Source: Gammaproteobacteria bacterium (lineage in GTDB: Bacteria; Pseudomonadota; Gammaproteobacteria; SURF-13). From it: a DNA stretch of 5,900 nucleotides. The translations under genes were made by a program, and so were the position numbers. Numbering within the stretch: the stretch's first letter is position 1; the number at the start of each line of letters is the position of its first letter. The notes beneath the pieces are model-generated. The model had not been told where the DNA came from. It worked only from the letters and a program-made list of their open reading frames with translations, and did no database searches. Below are positions 1 to 5,900 of this stretch, one piece after another. The stretch covers positions 1 through 5,900 of the forward strand of contig JAMDBH010000070.1 of the NCBI GenBank assembly GCA_023487615.1, read 5' to 3'.

Positions 1-493
1 TGATGTTTTCCACGTCTTCGCCGACATAGCCCGCCTCGGTCAACGTGGTGGCGTCGGCGATGGTGAAGGGCACGTTGAGCAGGCGTGCGAGGGTCTCGGC
101 GAGCAGGGTCTTGCCCGAACCGGTGGGACCGATCAGCAGGATATTGCTCTTGGAAATCTCGATGTCGTCTTTCTTTTGCGCGGATTCCAGGCGTTTGTAG
201 TGGTTGTACACCGCCACCGCGAGAATTTTCTTGGCTCGGGTCTGGCCGATGACGTACTCGTCCAGTATCTGTTTGATCTCATGAGGCGTGGGCAGCTTGT
301 TGCCGCGATTGGCGGCAAACTTTTCCTGCACCTCTTCACGGATGATGTCGTTGCAAAGCTCGACGCACTCGTCGCAGACAAACACCGACGGACCGGCGAT
401 GAGCTTACGGACCTCATGCTGACTCTTGCCGCAGAATGAGCAATACAGCAGCTTGTCGCTGCCTTCACCGCCGCTGTGCTTGTCGTCTATCAT
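1..493 (-). CDS. clpX: ATP-dependent Clp protease ATP-binding subunit ClpX (N-terminal part, cut by window edge)
   Basis: ClpX is the hexameric AAA+ unfoldase that recognises tagged substrates and threads them into ClpP in the cytoplasm. Only the first 164 residues are present; E. coli ClpX is about 424. The N-terminal zinc-binding domain is clear: Cys18 and Cys21 (CSFC), then Cys40 and Cys43 (CDEC). A linker leads to [17 protein letters not shown] (about 68-84), the typical start of the AAA+ module. The Walker A motif GPTGSGKT spans residues 122-129, and the sequence ends in [19 protein letters not shown], a highly conserved stretch. The ATG at 491-493 gives the usual start MIDDKHSG. No other in-frame ATG lies in the gap up to clpP, and the ribosome-binding site is weak (GAAGACGAAACAGCT before ATG). 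It lies 51 bp downstream of clpP in the same direction. The missing C-terminus is due to the window edge, not a pseudogene. The identification is very secure. Confidence 0.98.
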   Translation of the reverse strand, partial: MIDDKHSGGEGSDKLLYCSFCGKSQHEVRKLIAGPSVFVCDECVELCNDIIREEVQEKFAANRGNKLPTPHEIKQILDEYVIGQTRAKKILAVAVYNHYKRLESAQKKDDIEISKSNILLIGPTGSGKTLLAETLARLLNVPFTIADATTLTEAGYVGEDVENI

Positions 494-510
494 AGCTGTT
501 TCGTCTTCGC

Positions 511-539
511 CTAATATTAAATTGCTACCCGGCGCACAA
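511..539 (-). promoter_or_regulatory. Weak candidate sigma70 promoter in the clpP-clpX gap
   Basis: On the minus strand, TTGTGC (534-539) is followed after 17 bp by TATTAG (511-516). Each half is only a partial match to TTGACA and TATAAT (3/6 and 4/6). The gap is locally AT-rich (AATTTAATATTAG). A start from here would leave a leader of about 10 nt before the clpX ATG. clpX in E. coli is known to have a promoter of its own besides clpP read-through, so a promoter here is plausible. The match could still be chance. Confidence 0.2.
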
Positions 540-544
540 CCCTG

Positions 545-1186
545 CTATGCGCTTTTGACCTGCCGTTCCGTCAATACCGCATCAATCAGGCCATACTCCT
601 TGGCGCCCTCCGCGGTCATGAAATTATCGCGGTCGGTGTCTACGCGTATCCGTTCTATCGTCTGACCGGTGTGCTTCGCCAGAATCCTGTTGAGGCGTTC
701 TCTTACTAATAATATCTCACGGGCATGGATGTCAATATCCGTAGCTTGGCCCTGAAAGCCTCCCAGCGGTTGATGAATCATGATCCGGGAGTGCGGCAGG
801 CAATAGCGCTTGCCCGCCGTGCCGCCCGTAAGCAGCAAGGCGCCCATGCTGGCGGCCTGCCCGATGCACATGGTGCTGACATCGGGCTTGATGAATTGCA
901 TGGTGTCGTAGATCGCCATGCCGGCGCTCACCGAGCCTCCCGGTGAATTTATATAAAGGTGAATGTCCTTATCCGGGTTCTCCGACTCGAGAAACAGGAG
1001 CTGGGCGACGATCAGATTGGCCATGTGGTCTTCAACCTGGCCCACGATGAAGATCACCCGCTCTTTGAGCAAGCGGGAATAGATGTCGTAGGCACGCTCG
1101 CCACGGGCGGATTGCTCCACCACCATGGGCACCAGATTGAGACTGGTTGTGTTGACGGCGCCTCCCATATTCCTGGTATCGGTCAT
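545..1186 (-). CDS. clpP: ATP-dependent Clp protease proteolytic subunit ClpP
   Basis: ClpP is the serine peptidase that forms a two-ring 14-mer and degrades proteins unfolded by ClpX or ClpA. The product is 213 residues; E. coli ClpP is 207. The catalytic triad is visible: Ser113 in GQAASMGA, His138 in MIHQPLGG, and Asp187 in DTDRDNF. The spacings of 25 and 49 residues equal those in the E. coli enzyme. The oxyanion-region motif [11 protein letters not shown] is at 79-89. The first roughly 15 residues probably include a short propeptide removed by self-processing, as is usual in the family. The start at 1184-1186 is backed by an AAAGGA ribosome-binding site 9 nt upstream; Met7 is the alternative. 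It lies 20 bp after tig and 51 bp before clpX, so it is most likely part of a tig-clpP-clpX transcript. The stop codon is TAG. Confidence 0.98.
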   Translation of the reverse strand: MTDTRNMGGAVNTTSLNLVPMVVEQSARGERAYDIYSRLLKERVIFIVGQVEDHMANLIVAQLLFLESENPDKDIHLYINSPGGSVSAGMAIYDTMQFIKPDVSTMCIGQAASMGALLLTGGTAGKRYCLPHSRIMIHQPLGGFQGQATDIDIHAREILLVRERLNRILAKHTGQTIERIRVDTDRDNFMTAEGAKEYGLIDAVLTERQVKSA

Positions 1187-1195
1187 CGTTTTGCG

Positions 1196-1201
1196 TCCTT
1201 T
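1196..1201 (-). promoter_or_regulatory. Ribosome-binding site of clpP
   Basis: AAAGGA lies 9 nt before the ATG at 1186 and sits inside the 20-bp tig-clpP gap. It supports that ATG over the internal Met7. Its closeness to the tig stop codon (1207-1209) suggests that ribosomes leaving tig could help clpP translation start. Confidence 0.7.
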
Positions 1202-1206
1202 AGCAT

Positions 1207-2526
1207 TTAGAGAGTGCCGCTCGCCGGCAGTTCAGGGTGGATAATTGCATCAAAGCTGGAGGCGACCGTGGCCACCTCGGCGTGCTTGAGCAGCCATTCC
1301 ACAACCTGATCCTCCAGCACCAGCGACTCGATCTGATTTAAGCGCTGCGGTGTACCATAATACCATTGTATGACCTCCTGGGGATCTTCGTAGGTCGCCG
1401 CGACGGCCTCGATACTGGCGCGCACCCGGGCGGGGTCCACCTTGATACCGTTGTTCTTGATGATCTCGGCGAGCAGCAGACCCAAGGCCACCCTGTGCCT
1501 GGCTTGGGATTCGTAGGCTGCGCGTTGTGCGGCGATATCTTCTGCCGCAGCGGGCGGAAGACCGCGTTTATTGCGTTCGCTATTGAGCAGAGTGGTCGCC
1601 TCGTTCTCAATCAGGGCCTTGGGGATCTCAATCGGGTGGGCCTCATAGAGCCAGTCTATCACCTGCTGTTTTATTTTATCTTTGACGGCCTGAATCAGTT
1701 CGCGCTGCATGTTGGCTCGCACCTCGACACGCAATTCGTCGAGCGAACCAGACTCTATGCCGAAGTCGCGGATAAAGGCCTCATCTAATTCCGGCAGGAC
1801 CGGCTCAAACAGCGAGATCAGCTTGATGCGATAGCGCTCCGTTTTGTTGGCGCGCGCCGGGTCGGGATGATTAGCGGGAGCGGTTTTCTCTATAACAACC
1901 TCAGACCCTGCTTTCAGGCCCAGCAGCTTTGCTTCGATGTCCTTGCCCAGTATGCTGGCGCCGAGCACCACGCTGGTCTGGCTGTCGGGGCCGACCTGCT
2001 CGCCTTCCTCGTTCAGCAGCGTGAAGCTGATCTGTAGCTGGTCTCCGTCACGCGCCTCCCGATCGGCGGGCTGCCAACCCTGACGCTGCTTGCGCAGGGT
2101 CTCGAGCATCTTGTCCACGTCCTGCTCGGTAATCGCCGCCTCGGGCTTGGTGACCTTGAACCCTTCGAAGGAAGCGAGCTTGATCTCAGGGTAGACCTCG
2201 AAGGTGGCCTTATAGCTCAGACCCTGGCCGGGTTGCTCTGCAACGCTCTTGATCTCGGTGCCGCCCGCCGGACGCAGGTTTTCCTTGGCAACGGCCTCCT
2301 GGAAGCTGCTGCGGAGGGTATCCCGCACCACCTCCTCGCGCACCTGACCCTTGAAACGCTGCTCGACCACCTGCAGCGGCACCTTGCCGGGGCGAAAACC
2401 GTCCAGCTTGACCCGGCCAGCCAGCGACTTGAGGCGCTTCTGGACCTCTTGCGCGATATGTTCTTCGGGCACCTCGACCGTGATAGAACGCTCAAGACCC
2501 TTTGTGGCTTCAACTGAAACGTGCAT
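1207..2526 (-). CDS. tig: Trigger factor (ribosome-associated chaperone)
   Basis: Trigger factor docks on ribosomal protein uL23 at the exit tunnel and shields nascent chains. The product is 439 residues; E. coli has 432. The N-terminal ribosome-binding domain (about 1-112) carries the signature GFRPGKVP at 43-50. A linker leads to the PPIase (FKBP-like) domain at about 150-240, then to the C-terminal chaperone arms (about 241-439). The arms contain [18 protein letters not shown] and [15 protein letters not shown], both matching the family well. The PPIase domain is unusual. Where E. coli has IPGF in its substrate pocket, an ungapped alignment gives GKDI (194-197), so prolyl isomerase activity may be reduced or lost. 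Chaperone activity does not need it. The ATG at 2524-2526 follows TGAGG by 9 nt, a good ribosome-binding site. It is the first protein gene of the tig-clpP-clpX group and lies 43 bp downstream of a tRNA-Leu gene. Confidence 0.97.
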   Translation of the reverse strand: MHVSVEATKGLERSITVEVPEEHIAQEVQKRLKSLAGRVKLDGFRPGKVPLQVVEQRFKGQVREEVVRDTLRSSFQEAVAKENLRPAGGTEIKSVAEQPGQGLSYKATFEVYPEIKLASFEGFKVTKPEAAITEQDVDKMLETLRKQRQGWQPADREARDGDQLQISFTLLNEEGEQVGPDSQTSVVLGASILGKDIEAKLLGLKAGSEVVIEKTAPANHPDPARANKTERYRIKLISLFEPVLPELDEAFIRDFGIESGSLDELRVEVRANMQRELIQAVKDKIKQQVIDWLYEAHPIEIPKALIENEATTLLNSERNKRGLPPAAAEDIAAQRAAYESQARHRVALGLLLAEIIKNNGIKVDPARVRASIEAVAATYEDPQEVIQWYYGTPQRLNQIESLVLEDQVVEWLLKHAEVATVASSFDAIIHPELPASGTL

Positions 2527-2569
2527 CGCTTGCTACCTCATTAGTCGTCAATTTTTTAAGGTGTCAGTG

Positions 2570-2651
2570 TGCGAAAGGAGAGACTCGAACTCTCACGGGT
2601 TGCCCCACTGGCACCTAAAACCAGCGCGTCTACCGATTTCGCCACTTTCGC
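2570..2651 (-). tRNA. leuW: tRNA-Leu (anticodon UAG, reads CUN codons)
   Basis: The 82-nt sequence folds fully as a class II tRNA. The acceptor stem is GCGAAAG (5' end at 2651) paired with CTTTCGC (2577-2571), with discriminator A at 2570, as in leucine tRNAs. The D arm has GCG/CGC around AAATCGGTAGA with the GG pair. The anticodon stem is CTGGT/GCCAG with loop TTTAGGT, placing UAG at 2617-2615. The variable arm is short: GGG-GCAA-CCC, with a GNRA-type loop. The T arm is GAGAG-TTCGAGT-CTCTC. The 5' half (TGGCGAAAT.GGTAGACGC) and the anticodon loop closely resemble E. coli leuW. The bases after the discriminator are CAC, so the 3' CCA is not encoded and must be added by nucleotidyltransferase. 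The gene lies between ubiI and tig on the same strand. Confidence 0.96.
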
Positions 2652-2659
2652 ATTTTTCC

Positions 2660-2689
2660 AGTATACCGCGATAGCCTTATCCTGCACAA
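2660..2689 (-). promoter_or_regulatory. Candidate sigma70 promoter of the tRNA-Leu gene
   Basis: On the minus strand, TTGTGC (2684-2689) and TATACT (2660-2665) are separated by 18 bp. The -10 box matches TATAAT at 5 of 6 positions; the -35 box matches at only 3 of 6. Eight bases separate the -10 box from the mature tRNA 5' end at 2651, so transcription would begin almost at the tRNA itself. The same promoter could also feed tig, since no terminator is seen after the tRNA. This is inferred from pattern and position only. Confidence 0.45.
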
Positions 2690-2695
2690 AGCAGG
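2681..2695. repeat. Small inverted repeat between ubiI and tRNA-Leu
   Basis: CCTGC-ACAAA-GCAGG is a perfect 5-bp inverted repeat with a 5-nt loop. It lies 17 bp after the ubiI stop and overlaps the candidate -35 box of the tRNA promoter. No run of T follows on either strand, so it is not a standard intrinsic terminator. It may be a weak mRNA 3' end structure for ubiI, or chance. Confidence 0.3.
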
Positions 2696-2711
2696 CCATC
2701 AGAATATCGTC

Positions 2712-4010
2712 TCATTCGGGACCGCTCCGCGCCCGCTCGGGCAAATCCCCCGCCAAGCCCATAGCGTGGCGCATGATCATATTCTTTACAGGCCAGGCGC
2801 GGTCCGTGAGGGCAAGCCCCCGGTTGCGCGCCCAGCGCAGCGGGGGCAGGTTGGTCGCAAACAGTCGTTTAATCCCCTCCAACGCCGCGATCATGATGAG
2901 ATTATCACCCTTACGCCAGCGCTCATAGCGGCGCAACACCCTGAGCGCGCCGATGTCTTTGCCTTGAGAGCGGGCCTCGCCCAACACCTCGGCCAGCGCC
3001 GCCGCGTCGCTGATACCCAGATTGACGCCTTGGCCCGCGAGCGGATGAATGGTGTGGGCGGCGTCGCCGATGAGCGCGAGGCGCTCGTTGACATACTGGT
3101 CGGCATGGATGAGCCGGAGCGGAAAACCGAGCCGAGGCCCGGCCTCGAGTATCTTACCCAGCCCCAAGCCCTGATAACCGTGCACGGGCGGTCGCTCCCG
3201 GCATCCTGCCTCCCACGACACTAGCACATCCCTGTGCGGCGGAACACCCAGCGCCTCCTGCAATTCATGTACAAAGGCGTCGTCACTCAGAGTGAGCAAG
3301 CGTTCGGCCTGCTCGGTGGGAAGCGTCCAGACAATGGACGATGAGCCGCAGGCAAGCGGCAGAAAGGCCAGCGGGCCGCCCGGCAAAAAGCGCTGCCAGG
3401 CGGTCTCGTGATGGGGGTGCGACGTGCTCACCGTCGCCACCAGGGCGGTTTGATGGTAATCCCAGCCGCGCGTCGTGATGTCCGCAAGACGCCGTACCGT
3501 CGAATCCGCCCCGTCTGCGCCGACAAGCAGCTTGGCATCGAGCCGCCGCCCGTCATCAAGCGTCAGCGTGACGCGCTCCCGCTGCCAGGTTGCGGTGGTG
3601 ATCCGCGCGGGACAGTACATATCTATTGCCGTGGAATTGTGCAGCTTCTCCCATAGCGCCTCCAGAATTACACCGTTTTCGACGATATAACCCAGCGTAT
3701 CCATGCCGATATCGGCACTGTCGAAGTGAATGTTGCCAGAGCCGCTGGCATCCCATACCTGCATCTCGCGGAACGGGCTCACGCGCCGCGCGGTCATGGC
3801 CCGCCACACGCCCAGCGACTCAAGAATACGCACCGAGCCGCGGCTGATGGCGCTGACGCGAGGGTCTATCTGCTCAGTAGAGGCCTCGGGCTGTTTGGCC
3901 TCGATCACCGCCACACGCATACCGCCGCCACTCAGCGCGCAGGCCAGCGTCGCCCCGACGATGCCGCCGCCGGCGATGGCTACATCATAAATTTTTTCAG
4001 TTTGATTCAT
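2712..4010 (-). CDS. ubiI: UbiI-type FAD-dependent ubiquinone biosynthesis hydroxylase
   Basis: This is a flavoprotein monooxygenase of the UbiH/UbiF/UbiI/COQ6 family, which hydroxylates the aromatic ring of ubiquinone precursors using O2 and NAD(P)H. The dinucleotide-binding motif GGGIVG is at 14-19, with Glu37 ending the second strand. DPRVSAIS at 49-56 is typical of the family. The DG motif is GADGADSTVR (164-173), and the GD motif with family signature runs from GDAAHTIHPL to GQGVNLG (315-332). Remembered E. coli sequences fit UbiI (C5 hydroxylase) better than UbiF, for example MQVWD, WDYHQTALVAT and the end RHAMGLAGDLPE. UbiF or a broader-specificity paralogue remains possible. At 432 residues it is about 30 longer than E. 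coli UbiI. Most of the excess is an extra segment of about 26 residues around 256-281. The ATG at 4008-4010 gives a normal N-terminus but lacks a clear ribosome-binding site. It is a single gene, divergent from metX. Confidence 0.92.
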   Translation of the reverse strand: MNQTEKIYDVAIAGGGIVGATLACALSGGGMRVAVIEAKQPEASTEQIDPRVSAISRGSVRILESLGVWRAMTARRVSPFREMQVWDASGSGNIHFDSADIGMDTLGYIVENGVILEALWEKLHNSTAIDMYCPARITTATWQRERVTLTLDDGRRLDAKLLVGADGADSTVRRLADITTRGWDYHQTALVATVSTSHPHHETAWQRFLPGGPLAFLPLACGSSSIVWTLPTEQAERLLTLSDDAFVHELQEALGVPPHRDVLVSWEAGCRERPPVHGYQGLGLGKILEAGPRLGFPLRLIHADQYVNERLALIGDAAHTIHPLAGQGVNLGISDAAALAEVLGEARSQGKDIGALRVLRRYERWRKGDNLIMIAALEGIKRLFATNLPPLRWARNRGLALTDRAWPVKNMIMRHAMGLAGDLPERARSGPE

Positions 4011-4137
4011 AACAGTGCTCGGGCGTACTGTCTTATGTTACGGGCAGCAGGTCAAGGCGTATTTCCACGCCTGTTGCGCTGTTATGCAGTAGTCATTAGA
4101 CTGAGCGGCCACTTGGACAATAGACCGTTACGCTGAG
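4011..4137. promoter_or_regulatory. Divergent control region between ubiI and metX
   Basis: This 127-bp gap separates two outward-facing starts, so promoters for both genes are expected here. For metX, TTGCGC (4074-4079) and TAGACT (4097-4102) are spaced by 17 bp but match consensus at only 3/6 and 4/6. For ubiI, TTGACC (4050-4055, minus strand) matches the -35 box at 5/6, but the -10 position 17 bp on (GACAGT, 4027-4032) is poor. Neither start codon has a strong ribosome-binding site. I see no clear MetJ box array, MetR site or recognisable SAM riboswitch. Confidence 0.5.
4055..4072. repeat. 6-bp hairpin in the ubiI-metX divergent region
   Basis: AGGCGT-ATTTCC-ACGCCT is a perfect 6-bp stem with a 6-nt loop. 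It lies 66 bp before the metX ATG and 45 bp before the ubiI ATG, next to the TTGACC -35-like box on the minus strand. No T-run follows, so it is not a terminator. It could be an operator dyad or a leader structure; function is unknown. Confidence 0.4.
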
Positions 4138-5286
4138 ATGCCTATTACGATTCCGGCCGATTCGGCCGGACTGGTCACGCCGAAAACGCTGCGCTTTGAT
4201 GAACCGCTGGCGCTCGACTGCGGGCGCACGCTGGACAACTACGAACTGATCTATGAGACCTACGGCGAGCTGAACGCCTCGCGCAACAACGCGATTCTCA
4301 TCTGCCACGCGCTCTCAGGCGATCACCATGCGGCAGGCTACCACAGCATGGCGGACAAAAAACCGGGCTGGTGGGACAGTTGCATCGGCCCGGGGAAACC
4401 CTTCGACACGCGCCGCTTCTTTGTAGTCTCTCCCAATAATCTCGGTGGCTGCAAGGGCTCCACCGGCCCGACCACCGTTAATCCGGCCACCGGCAAGCCT
4501 TACGGCCCGGACTTCCCCATCATCACGGTGCGCGACTGGGTGCACAGCCAAGCGCGCTTGGGTGAAGCGCTCGGCATCACCCAATGGGCCGCCGTGATCG
4601 GTGGCAGTTTGGGCGGCATGCAGAGCTTGCAGTGGGCGATGGATTATCCCGACGGCCTGCGTCATGCGATTGTGATTGCCGCGGCGCCCAAACTGTCCGC
4701 CCAAAATATCGCCTTCAACGAGATCGCGCGCCAAGCCATCATGTCCGATCCCGACTTTCACGCGGGGCATTACTATGAACACGACGTCGTGCCGCGCCGC
4801 GGGCTGATGCTCGCCCGCATGCTGGGTCATATCACCTATCTCTCCGATGATGCGATGCGCGCCAAATTCGGGCGCGAGCTGCGCGAGGGCAAACTCAACT
4901 TCGGCTTCGACGTGGAGTTCCAGGTCGAGAGCTATCTGCGCTACCAGGGGCAGTCATTTGTCGAGCGCTTCGACGCCAACACCTATCTGCTGATGACCAA
5001 GGCTCTCGATTACTTTGATCCCGCCGCGGAATTCGATCATAGCCTCTCGGCGGCGCTTAAACGGGCGACGGCGCGTTTTCTGGTGCTTGCGTTCACCAGC
5101 GACTGGCGCTTCCCGCCCGCGCGCTCGCACGAGATCGTGCACTCCTTGCAGGATAATGATCTCGACGTGAGCTATGCCGAGATCACCTCGCAAGAGGGAC
5201 ACGATGCCTTTCTCATCCCTAACCCGCGCTATCTGGCGATCCTGCATGCCTATCTCGACCGGATCGCCAAAGAGGTCGGCGCCTGA
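4138..5286 (+). CDS. metX: Homoserine O-acyltransferase MetX, probably succinyl-CoA-using (MetXS type)
   Basis: This cytoplasmic alpha/beta-hydrolase-fold enzyme activates homoserine by O-acylation, the first committed step of methionine synthesis. The product is 382 residues, normal for the family. The nucleophile is Ser157 in the elbow GGSLGGMQ. The other triad members are Asp322 in TSDWRF and His355 in EGHDAF. Other conserved blocks are [16 protein letters not shown] (55-70), [12 protein letters not shown] (77-88), [19 protein letters not shown] (183-201) and the substrate-binding region LARMLGH (225-231, Arg227). Many members are labelled acetyltransferases. Arg324, two residues after the catalytic Asp, is the pattern I associate with succinyl-CoA-specific enzymes such as that of Pseudomonas aeruginosa. 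The ATG at 4138 gives the family's usual MPxxxPxDSxGLVTP start, though its ribosome-binding site is weak (CGCTGAG directly before it). It overlaps metW by one base (TGATG) and is divergent from ubiI. Confidence 0.96.
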   Translation: MPITIPADSAGLVTPKTLRFDEPLALDCGRTLDNYELIYETYGELNASRNNAILICHALSGDHHAAGYHSMADKKPGWWDSCIGPGKPFDTRRFFVVSPNNLGGCKGSTGPTTVNPATGKPYGPDFPIITVRDWVHSQARLGEALGITQWAAVIGGSLGGMQSLQWAMDYPDGLRHAIVIAAAPKLSAQNIAFNEIARQAIMSDPDFHAGHYYEHDVVPRRGLMLARMLGHITYLSDDAMRAKFGRELREGKLNFGFDVEFQVESYLRYQGQSFVERFDANTYLLMTKALDYFDPAAEFDHSLSAALKRATARFLVLAFTSDWRFPPARSHEIVHSLQDNDLDVSYAEITSQEGHDAFLIPNPRYLAILHAYLDRIAKEVGA

Positions 5287-5900
5287 TGGTCTTACGTCCC
5301 GATCTCGAGATCATCAGCGAGTGGATCGCGCCTGACAGTCGCGTGCTCGATTTGGGCTGCGGCGACGGCTCACTGCTCGCCTACTTGCATGCCAGCCGCA
5401 GGGTAAACGGCTATGGCCTGGAGATAGACGAAGACAAAATCCTGAAGTGCATCGAATCCGGGGTCAACGTGATCCAGACCGACCTCGACGCCGGGCTGTC
5501 CGATTTCGACGCCGATTCGTTCGACTATGTGGTGCTGTCGCAGACCTTGCAGGCGGTGCTCTACCCGGAACGTTTGCTGGATGAGATGCTGCGTGTCGGT
5601 CGCGAGGGCATCGTGAGCTTTCCCAACTTCGGCTACTGGCCGAACCGCCTGCAGATCCTGTGGGGCGGTCACATGCCCGTGTCGCGCAACCTTCCCAACG
5701 AGTGGTACAACACGCCGAATATCCACCTCTGCACACTGAAGGATTTCGAGCGCCTGTGCGCAAAAAAGGGCATCACCATATTGCAGCGCACCGTGGTGGA
5801 TCAGGCGCACCGCACCAATTGGTGGATGCGGCTGCTGCCGAATCTGCTGGGCGAGATCGCGCTGTACCGCTTCCCGCGGACACCACCCCCTGCACGCTGC
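5286..5900 (+). CDS. metW: Methionine biosynthesis protein MetW (3' end at window edge, stop not seen)
   Basis: MetW is a small protein with a SAM-dependent methyltransferase fold, encoded next to metX in many proteobacteria. It is tied to homoserine acylation, but its biochemical role is less settled than that of MetX. The 205 codons seen already match the family's usual length of about 195-205, so only a short tail should be missing. The SAM-binding motif I is VLDLGCGDG at 20-28, with the acidic Glu46 in YGLEID. FDYVVLSQTLQAV is at 79-91, followed by LDEMLRVGREGIVSFPNFG and NEWYNTPNIHLCT, all typical of MetW. The conserved NLLGEIALYRF near the end is intact. The ATG at 5286 overlaps the metX stop as TGATG, and AGAGG (5271-5275) inside metX acts as a ribosome-binding site. 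This points to translational coupling, and hence joint dosage with MetX. Confidence 0.95.
   Translation, partial: MVLRPDLEIISEWIAPDSRVLDLGCGDGSLLAYLHASRRVNGYGLEIDEDKILKCIESGVNVIQTDLDAGLSDFDADSFDYVVLSQTLQAVLYPERLLDEMLRVGREGIVSFPNFGYWPNRLQILWGGHMPVSRNLPNEWYNTPNIHLCTLKDFERLCAKKGITILQRTVVDQAHRTNWWMRLLPNLLGEIALYRFPRTPPPARC

Noticed and set aside
1..493. Truncated clpX as a pseudogene.
   Set aside because: The frame is intact up to the first base of the window with all motifs in place; truncation is only the window boundary.
1183..1206. A 7-codon open frame (MLKDAKR) starts right after the tig stop and ends in TGA overlapping the clpP ATG as ATGA, resembling a coupling leader peptide.
   Set aside because: It has no ribosome-binding site of its own, and the segment is simply the clpP ribosome-binding region; an open frame this short is expected by chance.
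1366..1788. Long open frame on the plus strand opposite tig.
   Set aside because: It is antisense to well-conserved trigger factor sequence, has no family resemblance, and reflects codon bias of the real gene.
2570..2651. The tRNA-Leu gene as an integration (att) site for a mobile element.
   Set aside because: There is no integrase, no repeat of the tRNA 3' end and no foreign-looking DNA beside it; housekeeping genes flank both sides.
2681..2695. Inverted repeat after ubiI considered as an intrinsic terminator.
   Set aside because: The stem is only 5 bp and no T-run follows on either strand.
4098..4129. Two AGAC tetramers in 8-bp register (4098 and 4122) before metX, recalling tandem MetJ boxes.
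   Set aside because: The four consecutive 8-mers match AGACGTCT at only 4, 4, 2 and 5 of 8 positions, little above chance, and the organism looks non-enteric.
4315..4830. Long open frame on the minus strand opposite metX.
   Set aside because: It is a shadow of metX codons and has no recognisable domain.
5370..5810. 146-codon open frame on the minus strand opposite metW.
   Set aside because: The plus strand here encodes a clear MetW with SAM motifs in order, so this is a shadow.

Overview
This window is a stretch of ordinary proteobacterial housekeeping chromosome. All five protein genes that can be named, plus a tRNA gene, belong to well-known families. I saw no phage, transposon, CRISPR, toxin-antitoxin or secondary-metabolism content. 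The likely host is a gammaproteobacterium outside the enterics, perhaps a Chromatiales-like lineage. The reasons are the trigger factor-ClpP-ClpX gene order, a UbiI-type aerobic ubiquinone hydroxylase, a MetX/MetW pair in place of MetA, and moderately high G+C. A betaproteobacterium is not excluded. The lineage guess rests on remembered family resemblance, not on a search.

Layout, minus strand (1-4010). In transcription order, right to left, come a UbiI-type FAD monooxygenase (2712-4010), a tRNA-Leu with anticodon UAG (2570-2651), trigger factor tig (1207-2526), clpP (545-1186) and the first 164 codons of clpX (1-493, cut by the window edge). tig, clpP and clpX are tightly spaced (20 and 51 bp) and form the classic protein-quality-control operon. 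Trigger factor binds nascent chains at the ribosome exit. ClpX recognises and unfolds proteins, and ClpP degrades them. The tRNA has its own promoter-like sequence and lies 43 bp upstream of tig with no visible terminator between them, so tRNA and operon may share a transcript.

Layout, plus strand (4138-5900). metX, a homoserine O-acyltransferase, carries a residue pattern that suggests succinyl-CoA use. It overlaps metW, a SAM-methyltransferase-fold protein, by one base. metW runs off the right edge with no stop codon, although it already has about the full family length. The pair serves the first committed step of methionine synthesis. The 127-bp divergent region between ubiI and metX (4011-4137) must hold the control signals for both. 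It contains a 6-bp hairpin but no clear operator or strong ribosome-binding site.

The points most worth a second look are modest. They are a roughly 26-residue extra segment in the UbiI-like protein, a trigger-factor PPIase domain that has lost the usual substrate-pocket residues, the tRNA-Leu/tig arrangement with no encoded CCA, and the likely acyl-CoA preference of MetX. No previously undescribed system is visible.
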